Shown: in pieces, positions 32,417 through 40,474 of the stretch
How the letters are laid out: every line of letters begins with the position of its first letter
Numbering within the stretch: position 1 is the stretch's first letter
NCBI RefSeq assembly: GCF_022811685.1
Contig: NZ_CP094532.1
Location: 1,885,501-1,949,500, forward strand
From: Chryseobacterium suipulveris
GTDB lineage: Bacteria > Bacteroidota > Bacteroidia > Flavobacteriales > Weeksellaceae
Length of the DNA: 64,000 nucleotides
Direction of reading: 5' to 3'
The notes under the pieces: model-generated
What the model saw: the letters and a program-made list of their open reading frames with translations, nothing else
What the model was told of the DNA's origin: nothing
Database searches by the model: none
Program-made: the position numbers and the translations under genes

Positions 32417-33799
32417 ATGGCAGAATACAAGTTATTGCTTCCCTCGATGGGAGAAGGCGTGATGGAAGCTACGATCATCAGCTGGATGTTTAATGAAGGC
32501 GATATGGTGAAGGAAGATGATTCCGTGGTTGAAATCGCGACCGACAAAGTTGATTCCGACGTTCCGACTCCGGTTTCGGGGAAAATCGTAAAAATCCTGA
32601 AGCATAAGGACGAGGTAGCAAAAATCGGTGAAGCCATCGCGATTTTGGACACTTCGAGTAACCTCAGTGTGACAGGTGAAGGTGAAACTGTTGCAGAACA
32701 ACCGCAGGAACCGAAATCCCATGCCGAAGTAAAAACTGAAATTCCGGCACCAACCGCTGAAGAAATCAAAGAACTTGAAAAGCCGCTCCAAAATCAACCT
32801 GTCGTAGAATTCTCAGGAGATCTTTATCTGTCGCCATTGGTAAAATCCATCGCTCAGCAGGAAAATATTTCCGAAACCGAACTGAAATCCATTAAAGGAA
32901 GCGGTCTCGAAGGCAGAATTACTAAGGAAGATATCCTTGCGTTTGTTTCCAACAGAGGTCAGGTTGAGGTTAAGGATGAGGTTGAGCAAATCACTCCAAC
33001 TCACCAACTCACCAACACTCCAACTACTTCATCGAGCGAAGCGAAGCAAACCCACCAACTCTCCAACGCATCAACGCCCCCACTCAATAGCGGCGACGAA
33101 ATCATCCAAATGGATCGCGTGCGAAAAATTATCGCAGATGCGATGGTGAACTCCAAGCGAACTTCACCACACGTAACCTCATTTATCGAAACCGACGTGA
33201 CCAACGTGGTGAGATGGCGCGCGAAACACAAAGCCACATTCGAGAAACGTGAAGGGGAACGACTCACCTTTATGCCGATCTTTGTAAAGGCAGTGGTAAA
33301 AGCGATTCAGGATTATCCGCTCATCAATATTTCGGTGGACGGCGACAAAATCATCAAAAAGAAAAACATCAATATCGGAATGGCGACCGCGCTTCCTGAC
33401 GGAAACCTGATCGTTCCCGTGATCAAAAACGCGGATCAGCTGTCACTTTCGGGATTGGCAAAAGCGATCAACGATTTGGCGTACCGTGCAAAAAACAAAA
33501 AACTCAAACCCGAAGATACACAGGGAGCGACGTACACGATTTCCAACGTCGGAAGTTTTGGAAACCTGATGGGAACGCCGATTATTCCGCAACCGCAAGT
33601 GGCAATTCTGGCGATCGGTGCGATTGTGAAAAAACCTGCCGTAGTAGAAACTCCGGAAGGCGATATGATCGGAGTCCGCCAGTTGATGTTTATGTCGCAT
33701 TCCTACGACCACCGTGTTGTGGACGGTTCGCTCGGCGGAATGTTCCTGAAGCACGTTCACGACTACTTGCAGAACTGGGATTTGGATACTGAAATTTAG
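32417..33799 (+). CDS. Dihydrolipoamide acyltransferase (2-oxoacid dehydrogenase E2)
   Basis: 460 residues with the modular E2 order: lipoyl domain with the lipoylated lysine in VEIATDKVDSDVP (~residue 41), a Pro/Glu/Thr linker, a peripheral-subunit-binding domain (LSPLVKSIAQQ...GSGLEGRITKEDIL, ~140-175), a second linker, and the catalytic domain ending in SHSYDHRVVDGSLGGMF with the active-site His and Asp. The substrate class (branched-chain versus other oxoacids) is not certain; the single lipoyl domain favours a branched-chain type complex. The second linker (THQLTNTPTTSSS...THQLSN) is encoded by C-rich short DNA repeats. No E1/E3 neighbours. Confidence 0.92.
   Translation: MAEYKLLLPSMGEGVMEATIISWMFNEGDMVKEDDSVVEIATDKVDSDVPTPVSGKIVKILKHKDEVAKIGEAIAILDTSSNLSVTGEGETVAEQPQEPKSHAEVKTEIPAPTAEEIKELEKPLQNQPVVEFSGDLYLSPLVKSIAQQENISETELKSIKGSGLEGRITKEDILAFVSNRGQVEVKDEVEQITPTHQLTNTPTTSSSEAKQTHQLSNASTPPLNSGDEIIQMDRVRKIIADAMVNSKRTSPHVTSFIETDVTNVVRWRAKHKATFEKREGERLTFMPIFVKAVVKAIQDYPLINISVDGDKIIKKKNINIGMATALPDGNLIVPVIKNADQLSLSGLAKAINDLAYRAKNKKLKPEDTQGATYTISNVGSFGNLMGTPIIPQPQVAILAIGAIVKKPAVVETPEGDMIGVRQLMFMSHSYDHRVVDGSLGGMFLKHVHDYLQNWDLDTEI
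32955..33092 (+). repeat. Short repeats encoding the E2 inter-domain linker
   Basis: GAGGTTGAG/GAGGTTAAG units are followed by CCAACTCA, CCAACTCA, CCAACACT, CCAACT units and later CCAACTCTCCAAC. The same CCAACTC units appear outside genes near 8760 and 62060. They stay in frame here and encode a Thr/Gln/Leu/Asn/Ser-rich linker. Confidence 0.65.
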
Positions 33800-33872
33800 G
33801 AGTCGGAAGACGGAAGTCGGAAGATGATAGATGAGAGTCGGAAGTCCGAAGATCGAGGTCCGAAGATAGATA
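33800..33872 (+). repeat. Heptad array after the E2 stop codon
   Basis: About nine GGAAGTC/CGAAGAT-type units at 7-nt spacing start one nucleotide after the stop codon. Confidence 0.8.
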
Positions 33873-33883
33873 TGAAACCTATG

Positions 33884-33911
33884 ACCTTCAGAGTTGTTCT
33901 GGAGGTTTTTT
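33884..33911 (+). terminator. Terminator of the E2 gene
   Basis: ACCTTCAGA and TCTGGAGGT (one wobble) with a 5-nt loop, followed by TTTTTT. It lies beyond the heptad array, so the array is part of the mRNA 3' region. Confidence 0.8.
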
Positions 33912-33998
33912 TGTGGGATGGATCTTTTTAAATTAGATTTTTACAATGCTTTAAATTTCCTGCGGAAATTGAAGAAGTTTTTTCGTGGGAAAACAGTT

Positions 33999-34006
33999 TA
34001 TATTTG
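33999..34006 (+). promoter_or_regulatory. -7 box before the carboxypeptidase-regulatory-like gene
   Basis: TATATTTG ends 33 nt before the ATG at 34040. The ~55 nt in front of it (from 33951) are repeated imperfectly downstream of the gene (34942-35001). Confidence 0.5.
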
Positions 34007-34039
34007 TTGTTTGTGCGACATCTTAATCAAATAGTACCT

Positions 34040-34894
34040 ATGAAAATAAAATTGATCTTCTTTTCTTTATTCATCTTCGGTTTTTCGAATTCCCAAATCA
34101 TTTCCGGGAAGATTGTTTCAAACGACAATAACCAGGCGATTCCTTTCGCAAGGATCGGAATTGAAAATGAAAATGTGGGCGCAATTGCCGATGATAACGG
34201 GAATTACAAAATTGATTTATCAAACGTTGATAGAAACAAGGTCTTAACTGTGCAACTGGGAGGTTACGAATCTTTTAGCAACAAAGTATATGATTTTATA
34301 AATGCTAAGAATCACGATATTATCCTGAAAGAAAAAATCAGCAATATTGCGGAAGTAAAATTAACCCCCAAAACCTTTGAAAATAAGAACTGGGGAATCA
34401 ATACGAAAGCAAAAAAGCTGGGATTTTGGTTTAACTCAAATAATAGCAGTAATGGAAACTGGAAAGATGAGGTTGCGATTTCGTTTTCAAACAACAAGAA
34501 AGTAAAAATTGAAAAGATTAACCTGAATATCAATCAGTTTGAAACCGATAAACCTGTATTGCTGAACTTTAATATTTATTCGAAAGAAGATCGAAGACCC
34601 GGAAAATCGATATTGTCGGAAGTGTTGACGGTCGAAGTAACCAAAGATCAAATAATTGACAACACTTTTACCTTTGACATCAGCGATAAATCAATTTGGG
34701 TTGATAAGGAAGATTTCTATGTGTCCGCACAAATCGTCAGTGGGTTCAAGGGGAAAATCGGTTTTAGCGCGGCTTTATTGGGGGCGGTTTACATGAGGTC
34801 TTATTATGACAAATGGGAAAAAATACCAGTCGCGGCGCCTGCAATCAACATCGATGTAAAAGTTGAGAAAGAAAAACGCGGCACAAAACAGTAA
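34040..34894 (+). CDS. Secreted protein with carboxypeptidase-regulatory-like domain
   Basis: 284 residues from the ATG at 34040, with a signal peptide (MKIKLIFFSLFIFGFSNSQ). Residues ~20-105 form a CarboxypepD_reg-like beta-sandwich (ISGKIVSNDNNQAIPFARIGI...GAIADDNGNYKIDLSN), the plug-like domain often found at the start of Bacteroidota outer-membrane proteins. The rest contains two beta-rich repeats (WFNSNNSSNGNWKDEVAISF; TFDISDKSIWVDKEDFYVSAQIV) and ends with a lysine-rich tail. No T9SS sorting domain is seen. Probably periplasmic or surface-bound; exact role unknown. Confidence 0.8.
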   Translation: MKIKLIFFSLFIFGFSNSQIISGKIVSNDNNQAIPFARIGIENENVGAIADDNGNYKIDLSNVDRNKVLTVQLGGYESFSNKVYDFINAKNHDIILKEKISNIAEVKLTPKTFENKNWGINTKAKKLGFWFNSNNSSNGNWKDEVAISFSNNKKVKIEKINLNINQFETDKPVLLNFNIYSKEDRRPGKSILSEVLTVEVTKDQIIDNTFTFDISDKSIWVDKEDFYVSAQIVSGFKGKIGFSAALLGAVYMRSYYDKWEKIPVAAPAINIDVKVEKEKRGTKQ

Positions 34895-35044
34895 TCACAA
34901 AACGTGGATCCGCTCTCCGAAGTCTCCTGAATTCGTCGCATCTACAAAATTTCCCGTGGAAATTGAAAAAGCTTTTCTGGCGGTGAAAGTTGTGTATATA
35001 TGGGAGTTAGCAGAAATTTAAAACCACGTAATCCATTAAATTGA

Positions 35045-35413
35045 ATGACAGCAGAATCTGAATTGAGACAAAATAGACTGAATGCAAGAAAAGCATTGGA
35101 AAACTTTGGAGATTGCACATTCTAACCTGAATCGTCTGCTAAATGGATCATTATTGTGAGAAACTGGACAGGAAAACTATCAGTGAAAATTCAACATGAT
35201 TCTATAAAAAATGTGACTCCAGAAATGATGAAATGGTGGTTCGAAAATCTAGCCGGAACAACAATTTGGAACGGAATTGATTTTAAGGGTCCCGAAATTA
35301 GTTTTTATCATTTATGGCATCATAGGGATCACATAAAAATAAGTCCATTAAGTAATAAAGAAACTAATAAAACCTCAACACTTCTCTCCAATTCCCTATT
35401 TTTGCCAAAAAAA
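35045..35413 (+). pseudogene. Broken PhlG-like (DAPG hydrolase family) fragment
   Basis: In one frame, interrupted by a TAA at 35123-35125, the sequence reads WIIIVRNWTGKLSVKI, VTPEMMKWWFENLAG, SFYHLWHHRDHIKISPLSN. The pair V-T-P-E-M-x-x-W-W-F and L-W-H-x-R-D-H-I is the core of 2,4-diacetylphloroglucinol-hydrolase-like proteins (a ~290-residue family). Only about 90 codons remain, and the frame continues without stop into the GNAT gene. The preceding 26-codon ORF (from 35045) is in the same frame and may be its damaged beginning. Confidence 0.5.
35397..35404 (+). promoter_or_regulatory. GNAT gene promoter -7 box
   Basis: TATTTTTG ends 15 nt before the ATG at 35420. It lies inside the relic frame, which supports the internal start for the GNAT gene. 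Confidence 0.6.
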
Positions 35414-35419
35414 ATAAAG

Positions 35420-35893
35420 ATGTTCCAAATTAGAATTGCCACTGAAAAAGATATCCCCACAATTTTCGACCTGATCAAAAAACTGGCGGTGTACGAGAAA
35501 CTCGAAAACGATGTGGTAACCTCGGAAGAAGAACTCGCGGAGAATATCTTTGCGAAGAATTTCGCCAAAGTGCTGATCGCGGAAGAAAGTGGAAATCCCG
35601 TTGGTTTCGCCCTGTATTTCTATAATTTCTCCACCTTTGTCGGCAAACCCGGGATTTATCTCGAAGACCTCTTCATCGAACCGGAACACCGCGGGAAAGG
35701 GTACGGAAAAGCACTCCTGATCGAACTGGCAAAAATTGCCGAAGCCGGAAACTGCGGCAGATTGGAGTGGTCGGTTCTGGACTGGAACATGCCTTCAATC
35801 GAATTCTACAAAGCATTGGGCGCAAAACCAATGGATGAGTGGACGGTTTTTCGATTAGATAAAAAAGGAATCAGGGATTTATCGGGACTTTAG
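35420..35893 (+). CDS. GNAT-family N-acetyltransferase
   Basis: 157 residues starting at MFQIRIATEKDIPTIFDL. The acetyl-CoA site is EDLFIEPEHRGKGYGKALLIELAKIA (parts: EPEHRGKGYGKALL, ~residue 92), followed by LEWSVLDWNMPSIEFYKALGA, the usual C-terminal beta-bulge pattern. It resembles diamine/spermidine-type acetyltransferases (YEKLENDVVTSEEEL segment), so a polyamine or related amine substrate is possible. The ORF is open upstream to 35156, but those codons belong to a different gene relic; length, family start and a local promoter support the start at 35420. Confidence 0.9.
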   Translation: MFQIRIATEKDIPTIFDLIKKLAVYEKLENDVVTSEEELAENIFAKNFAKVLIAEESGNPVGFALYFYNFSTFVGKPGIYLEDLFIEPEHRGKGYGKALLIELAKIAEAGNCGRLEWSVLDWNMPSIEFYKALGAKPMDEWTVFRLDKKGIRDLSGL

Positions 35894-35945
35894 TATTTCC
35901 GCACTTCCCTATTTTTTTTAAATTTGCTTTAATTAAATTCAATCT

Positions 35946-36911
35946 ATGGAATCCTATACGGAAAAAATTCTTATTACCGGTGCTCTCGGACAGATCGGGA
36001 CTGAACTCACCAACCGATTGGTTGAAATACACGGCGCAGAAAACGTAATCGCTTCAGGACTCGACCGATGGGACAAAAACCTGACTTCCGCGGGATTTTA
36101 TGAAAGAATGGACGTGACCAATACGCAGCTGGTGCGACAGGTGATCAAGGATTACGAGATTACCACGGTGTACCACCTCGCTTCCCTACTCTCCGGAACT
36201 TCGGAGAAGCAGCCGCTTTTCGCTTGGCGACTGAATATCGAGCCGCTGCTGAATTTCTGCGAAATGGCGAAAGAAGGTTTGATCAAGAAGATTTTCTGGC
36301 CGAGTTCAATCGCGGTTTTTGGTAAAGGTATTCCCAAAGAAAATGTTGGGCAGGACGTGGTTCTGAATCCGACCACCGTTTACGGCATCTCGAAAATGGC
36401 GGGCGAAAAATGGTGCGAATATTATTTTGACAAATATGGTGTTGATGTACGCAGCATCCGATATCCCGGACTGATTTCCTGGAAAACTCCTGCAGGTGGC
36501 GGAACAACCGACTACGCCGTGGAAATCTTCTACGAAGCCGTAGAAAATGGGAAATACACCAGTTTTATTTCCGAAAATACGGCGATGCCGATGCTTTATA
36601 TGGACGATGCGATCAATGCCACCTTAAAGCTGATGGCGTCGCCAAAGGAAAATCTCACCGTGCGCTCTTCGTACAATTTGGGGGGAATGTCTTTTACCCC
36701 GAAACAACTTTCGGAGGAGATCAAAAAGGAAATGCCTGATTTTACCATAGACTACAAACCCGATTTCCGGCAGCAGATCGCCGATTCTTGGCCTGCCTCG
36801 ATTGATGATTCGGTCGCAAAGAATGATTGGGGACTGACCTACGATTTCGATATTTCGGAAATGACGAAGGACATGCTGAAAAACCTGAAGGTGAAACTCT
36901 CTGGAAAATAA
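35946..36911 (+). CDS. L-threonine 3-dehydrogenase, short-chain (SDR) type
   Basis: 321 residues with an N-terminal Rossmann site ILITGALGQIGTELT (~residue 9), the catalytic Ser and Tyr-Lys in FWPSSIAVFG (~118) and TTVYGISKMAGE (~145), and the diagnostic SWKTPAGGGTTDYAVEIFYEA segment of SDR-type threonine dehydrogenases. It oxidises L-threonine to 2-amino-3-ketobutyrate with NAD+. A general UDP-glucose epimerase assignment is less likely given that segment. The next gene starts 6 nt after the stop. Confidence 0.9.
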   Translation: MESYTEKILITGALGQIGTELTNRLVEIHGAENVIASGLDRWDKNLTSAGFYERMDVTNTQLVRQVIKDYEITTVYHLASLLSGTSEKQPLFAWRLNIEPLLNFCEMAKEGLIKKIFWPSSIAVFGKGIPKENVGQDVVLNPTTVYGISKMAGEKWCEYYFDKYGVDVRSIRYPGLISWKTPAGGGTTDYAVEIFYEAVENGKYTSFISENTAMPMLYMDDAINATLKLMASPKENLTVRSSYNLGGMSFTPKQLSEEIKKEMPDFTIDYKPDFRQQIADSWPASIDDSVAKNDWGLTYDFDISEMTKDMLKNLKVKLSGK

Positions 36912-36917
36912 GCCGCG

Positions 36918-37670
36918 ATGATTCTGCTGAGCTTCAACATTATCAATAACGGTAAAGATTTCAAAAGCGGCTTCACTATTGATGACGCTGAAATCCTGAA
37001 CATCACGCAGCGAAACACGGAATCCATTTTGCGCATCCTGGAAAGCCACAATGTTCTGGCAACTTTTTTTGTGGAAGTATCGATCGTGCAGAAGCTTTTC
37101 CCGTTAATAAAGAAAATCATTTCGCAGAATCACGAGATTGCCTTCTACAATGCTAACTCTAGTATTTCGGAAATTGAAAACGCAAAAGTCGAAACCGAAA
37201 AATTTACCGGGAAAATCATCCGCGGAATTCGGCAGAAAGACCATCTCTTCTCTACAGAGGAACTGAAAGCACAGGAGTTCAACTATATCTCGAATATCGA
37301 AAATTCCAACATCCTCTTCCCCTTCAAAAGGTTGGAACGCAGCACTGAAATCGTCGAGCAGAACGGGATCAGCATTGTTCCGGAAAGCATTTCGCCGTAT
37401 TCGCAGATTCCGTACAATGATTTTGTTTTTCAGGTGCTTCCGCTTCAGTACTATAAAAATATGGCGTTCGAAACGATCAAGAGCGATGATTTCGTAGTGA
37501 TCTACCTTGATTCCCGCCAATTCACCGATTTCGACAGGTACAGGTTTAAAGTTCCGTTTTACAGAAAGTTCAATTCCGGAAAGAAGATGGGCGACAAACT
37601 CGAAGCGTTCTTGTCGTGGGTGAATGAAAACGAACTCGCCACTTCACGGATGAAAGACTTTATTTTTTAA
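36918..37670 (+). CDS. Degenerate NodB-like polysaccharide deacetylase
   Basis: 250 residues. The strand order and local motifs fit the polysaccharide-deacetylase barrel: LSFNI...FTIDDAE at the start, VLATFFVEVSIVQKLFPLIKKII and NHEIAFYN. In active enzymes the last would be HEIASH(S/T)xxH; here the metal-binding His triad is absent (AFYNANSSISEIE), and the ASP-ASP motif is shifted. It may be a non-catalytic sugar-binding protein. No signal peptide is visible. It follows the threonine dehydrogenase gene closely, perhaps co-transcribed without a functional link. Confidence 0.7.
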   Translation: MILLSFNIINNGKDFKSGFTIDDAEILNITQRNTESILRILESHNVLATFFVEVSIVQKLFPLIKKIISQNHEIAFYNANSSISEIENAKVETEKFTGKIIRGIRQKDHLFSTEELKAQEFNYISNIENSNILFPFKRLERSTEIVEQNGISIVPESISPYSQIPYNDFVFQVLPLQYYKNMAFETIKSDDFVVIYLDSRQFTDFDRYRFKVPFYRKFNSGKKMGDKLEAFLSWVNENELATSRMKDFIF

Positions 37671-37823
37671 AGTGAAATCTTCTTCAGTAATACGATTTTC
37701 CTGAATATATCGCATTTATTTGCTATTAATCTTATCACATTCTGAAAAAATAGTTTTTTTATTGCATATTTCATTTTTTATGTTTAACTTTAGCAAAGTT
37801 TAACCAAATTAAATTACTACGTT

Positions 37824-38603
37824 ATGAAAAAAATCACTATTTTATTGGGAATCCTTCTAGGATTAAGCATCCAAGCACAAAGTTGGAATTTGACAGGTAA
37901 TTCGGGAACAAATTCGCTAACAAATTACATTGGCACATCTGATAACTCGGATTTGATTTTTCGTACAAATAGTACTGAAGGTTTCAGGTTAACGAATGAT
38001 GGGAAGTTTCATTTGGCTAGTCTTATAAGCAGATCCGCATATCCAATGGATTTAAATTTTCGTTTTATTTCACCTGGCTCCTCTGCTTTTTATGTAGTAG
38101 CAAATCAACCAGATTATTTTTTGATAAAAGATCTTAGAACTAATTTCAATTATTTTAGAATATCAACTGCAAGTAATATTAATGCAAACTCTACAATTTT
38201 TTTACAAGAAAACAGCGGAAAAGTTGTAATTGGTACTACAACAATACCCAATTGTAGCACTTGCTCAGATTATAATCTCTTTGTAAAAAAAGGAATTAAA
38301 ACAGAGAAAGTCAAAGTTGAATTCGCAAACGCAAATGGTTGGGCGGACTATGTATTTGAAAACGACTACAAATTAATGCCACTTGAAGAGCTGAAAACCT
38401 TCATTAAGAAAAATAAACATTTACCGGAAGTTCCAACAGCAACCGAGGTGGTAGAAAACGGGCTTGAATTGAAAGAGTTTAATGCTTTACTACTCAAAAA
38501 GGTTGAAGAATTAACCCTTCATCTTATTCAATTGAACGAAAAATTGCAAGACCAGAATGATCGAATAAAGGAATTAGAAACAAGAAAAGGGACCGAGCTA
38601 TGA
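37824..38603 (+). CDS. Exported tail-fibre-like/S74-type surface protein
   Basis: 259 residues with signal peptide MKKITILLGILLGLSIQAQ. The start SWNLTGNSGTN...IGTSDNSDLIFRTN and the C-terminal region NGWADYVFENDYKLMPLEELKTF...NKHLPEVPTATEV, followed by a coiled coil (LLLKKVEELTLHLIQLNEKLQD), recur in Bacteroidota surface proteins related to phage-tail-fibre ends with an intramolecular chaperone. A CSTC motif suggests a disulfide. The stop overlaps the next start (ATGA), so the two genes are translationally coupled and the products may act together at the cell surface. Confidence 0.8.
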   Translation: MKKITILLGILLGLSIQAQSWNLTGNSGTNSLTNYIGTSDNSDLIFRTNSTEGFRLTNDGKFHLASLISRSAYPMDLNFRFISPGSSAFYVVANQPDYFLIKDLRTNFNYFRISTASNINANSTIFLQENSGKVVIGTTTIPNCSTCSDYNLFVKKGIKTEKVKVEFANANGWADYVFENDYKLMPLEELKTFIKKNKHLPEVPTATEVVENGLELKEFNALLLKKVEELTLHLIQLNEKLQDQNDRIKELETRKGTEL

Positions 38604-40222
38604 AAACAATTTTAAAATGGTTTTTTTTCTGTTTTGGAGTTTTTATTCATGCACAAAACAGTCCATTTGGCATACAATGTATATCGACTCCCCAAACCTC
38701 AAATCAAACCGCCGAAATTCTATTTGGTAATTGTGGGAACTCAACTCCATACTACAGTAACCAATATCTGTATTCACCCCAATTATCAGACGATATTATT
38801 TATTTAAAGCTCAATTTTATTTTCCCCACAAAACCAGATGGAACTGGAAATTTTGAGCAAAATAATCCTGAACACATCCAAGCTATTGACGATGTTATAA
38901 CCAGTTTAAATCTCAGACTTCTTAATTTACAACAACCTTCTTCATCTGCGTGCATAGGGTATGGAAATAATAATATCCCGACAACAAAGATACAATTTAT
39001 AGTAAATAAAGTTTGGAAGGTAGATCCTGGTTGGAATTATCTTTACACGGGATTTGTACCTTGTACTCTGCAATACGCACCTACTACATGTCCCAACTTT
39101 AGCACTTTAAATCCGGCATCTCCAGATTATTATTATAAACTCTTTGATAACGATCCAACGATTCCGTCAGGAATAAATATAGTTTTCGCAAATAATGGCT
39201 ATGTCTATGATCAAATTATAAATAATCAAAATTATACCGCACCTGGTGGGCAAGGATGGGCAATATCCATGACTCCCAATAGTACAGATTTTACACAAAA
39301 GTTGAGACAATTCTTTCCCGATTCTTTTAATGATTATTTAATTAAAAAATATTACATAGCAGACAATCCGGATCCAAACAGCCCTTATCCTAATACACCT
39401 TGGTCAACGGTTTATGGTTGGTTTTACTATTCTTTAGCGGGAGGTCTATTACACGAAACTGGACATAATTTTGGATTAGGCCATCAAAATGGCTGCCATA
39501 ACAATATCATGAACCAATGTGGGGTTTGTCCCAGAGACTACTTGAGTGATTTTGAAACTTCTAAAATGCATTTCGCAGCTTCTACAACAAGCTTACGGCA
39601 ATATTTCACAGATAACTCATTTAAAAACAGTAACATTCTTTCTGATAGTGACCAAATGTGGGACTTGAATTTTAGGATTTATTCTAACGTGAAAGTTGAT
39701 AATAATTCAAGTTTGAAGGCAACCTGCAAGATTATTATGTCTCCTGAAAGCAGAATAATTGTTAAGCCAGGAAGTAATTTTATAATTGAAGGTGCCGACA
39801 TTTCTTCAGCAAATAATACTTCTTGGAACGGAATCAAAATTGAAGGAAATGCTTACGGTTTAATACTTCCGGACACCAAAATTGACAATGGTTATTTCTA
39901 TATGTATACTGACAACTCGGTTTCACCAGAAGGAAGAGATAGAAATGATGAGCATGCTTATACCATCAGTGACATACATGCAAATTTGAACATTAATTAT
40001 GATAAATTAAACATATATCCTAATCCTACAGGTGATTTCATCAATATCCAAACGAATGAAGTAATATATGGAGTCAAAATATTTGATTTTAAGGGAGAGA
40101 AAGTTAGAAATTTTAGACATAATTTTAACAAAATTGATGTTCAATCTCTTGGAAGCGGTCACTATATCTTATCCATTGAATTGGAGAACAAAATTATTAC
40201 GAAGAGGTTTATTAAGAAATAA
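38600..40222 (+). CDS. T9SS-exported zincin-like metalloprotease
   Basis: 540 residues with a signal peptide (KWFFFCFGVFIHAQ). The zinc site is HETGHNFGLGH (~residue 294), the extended HExxHxxGxxH of metzincin-like peptidases, followed by a Met-turn candidate NNIMNQCG. A C-terminal type A sorting domain (INIYPNPTGDFINI...HYILSIELENKIITKRFIKK) directs export by the type IX system. Four Cys flank the active site and may form disulfides. Coupled to the tail-fibre-like gene upstream, so it may process or act beside that surface protein. Confidence 0.88.
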   Translation: MKTILKWFFFCFGVFIHAQNSPFGIQCISTPQTSNQTAEILFGNCGNSTPYYSNQYLYSPQLSDDIIYLKLNFIFPTKPDGTGNFEQNNPEHIQAIDDVITSLNLRLLNLQQPSSSACIGYGNNNIPTTKIQFIVNKVWKVDPGWNYLYTGFVPCTLQYAPTTCPNFSTLNPASPDYYYKLFDNDPTIPSGINIVFANNGYVYDQIINNQNYTAPGGQGWAISMTPNSTDFTQKLRQFFPDSFNDYLIKKYYIADNPDPNSPYPNTPWSTVYGWFYYSLAGGLLHETGHNFGLGHQNGCHNNIMNQCGVCPRDYLSDFETSKMHFAASTTSLRQYFTDNSFKNSNILSDSDQMWDLNFRIYSNVKVDNNSSLKATCKIIMSPESRIIVKPGSNFIIEGADISSANNTSWNGIKIEGNAYGLILPDTKIDNGYFYMYTDNSVSPEGRDRNDEHAYTISDIHANLNINYDKLNIYPNPTGDFINIQTNEVIYGVKIFDFKGEKVRNFRHNFNKIDVQSLGSGHYILSIELENKIITKRFIKK

Positions 40223-40246
40223 TTCAAATAACTGTTTTTTCACTAT

Positions 40247-40276
40247 GAGGTCTGCTAATTGCGGACCTCTTTATTT
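40247..40276 (+). terminator. Terminator after the metalloprotease gene
   Basis: GAGGTCTGC and GCGGACCTC (one wobble) with a 5-nt loop, then TTTATTTTT. Confidence 0.85.
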
Positions 40277-40474
40277 TTATATTTAGACTAAACAGGGAAA
40301 AACTTTCTGGAATAATTATGTAATCAAAGATATGTGACACTTATAATTTATTAATTCCATGTCAATCTGAAGATAAATTTATCAATGTATTAAGAAAATA
40401 AGTTTTTTGTTGCTCATCTAATTTTTGTTTATTAACTTTGAAAGCAAGTTTAACCAAATTAATTTATTAACATT

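Noticed and set aside
35156..35419. GNAT fusion protein starting at 35156
   Set aside because: The first 88 codons belong to a different family and are preceded by an in-frame stop; a promoter box lies just before the internal ATG.
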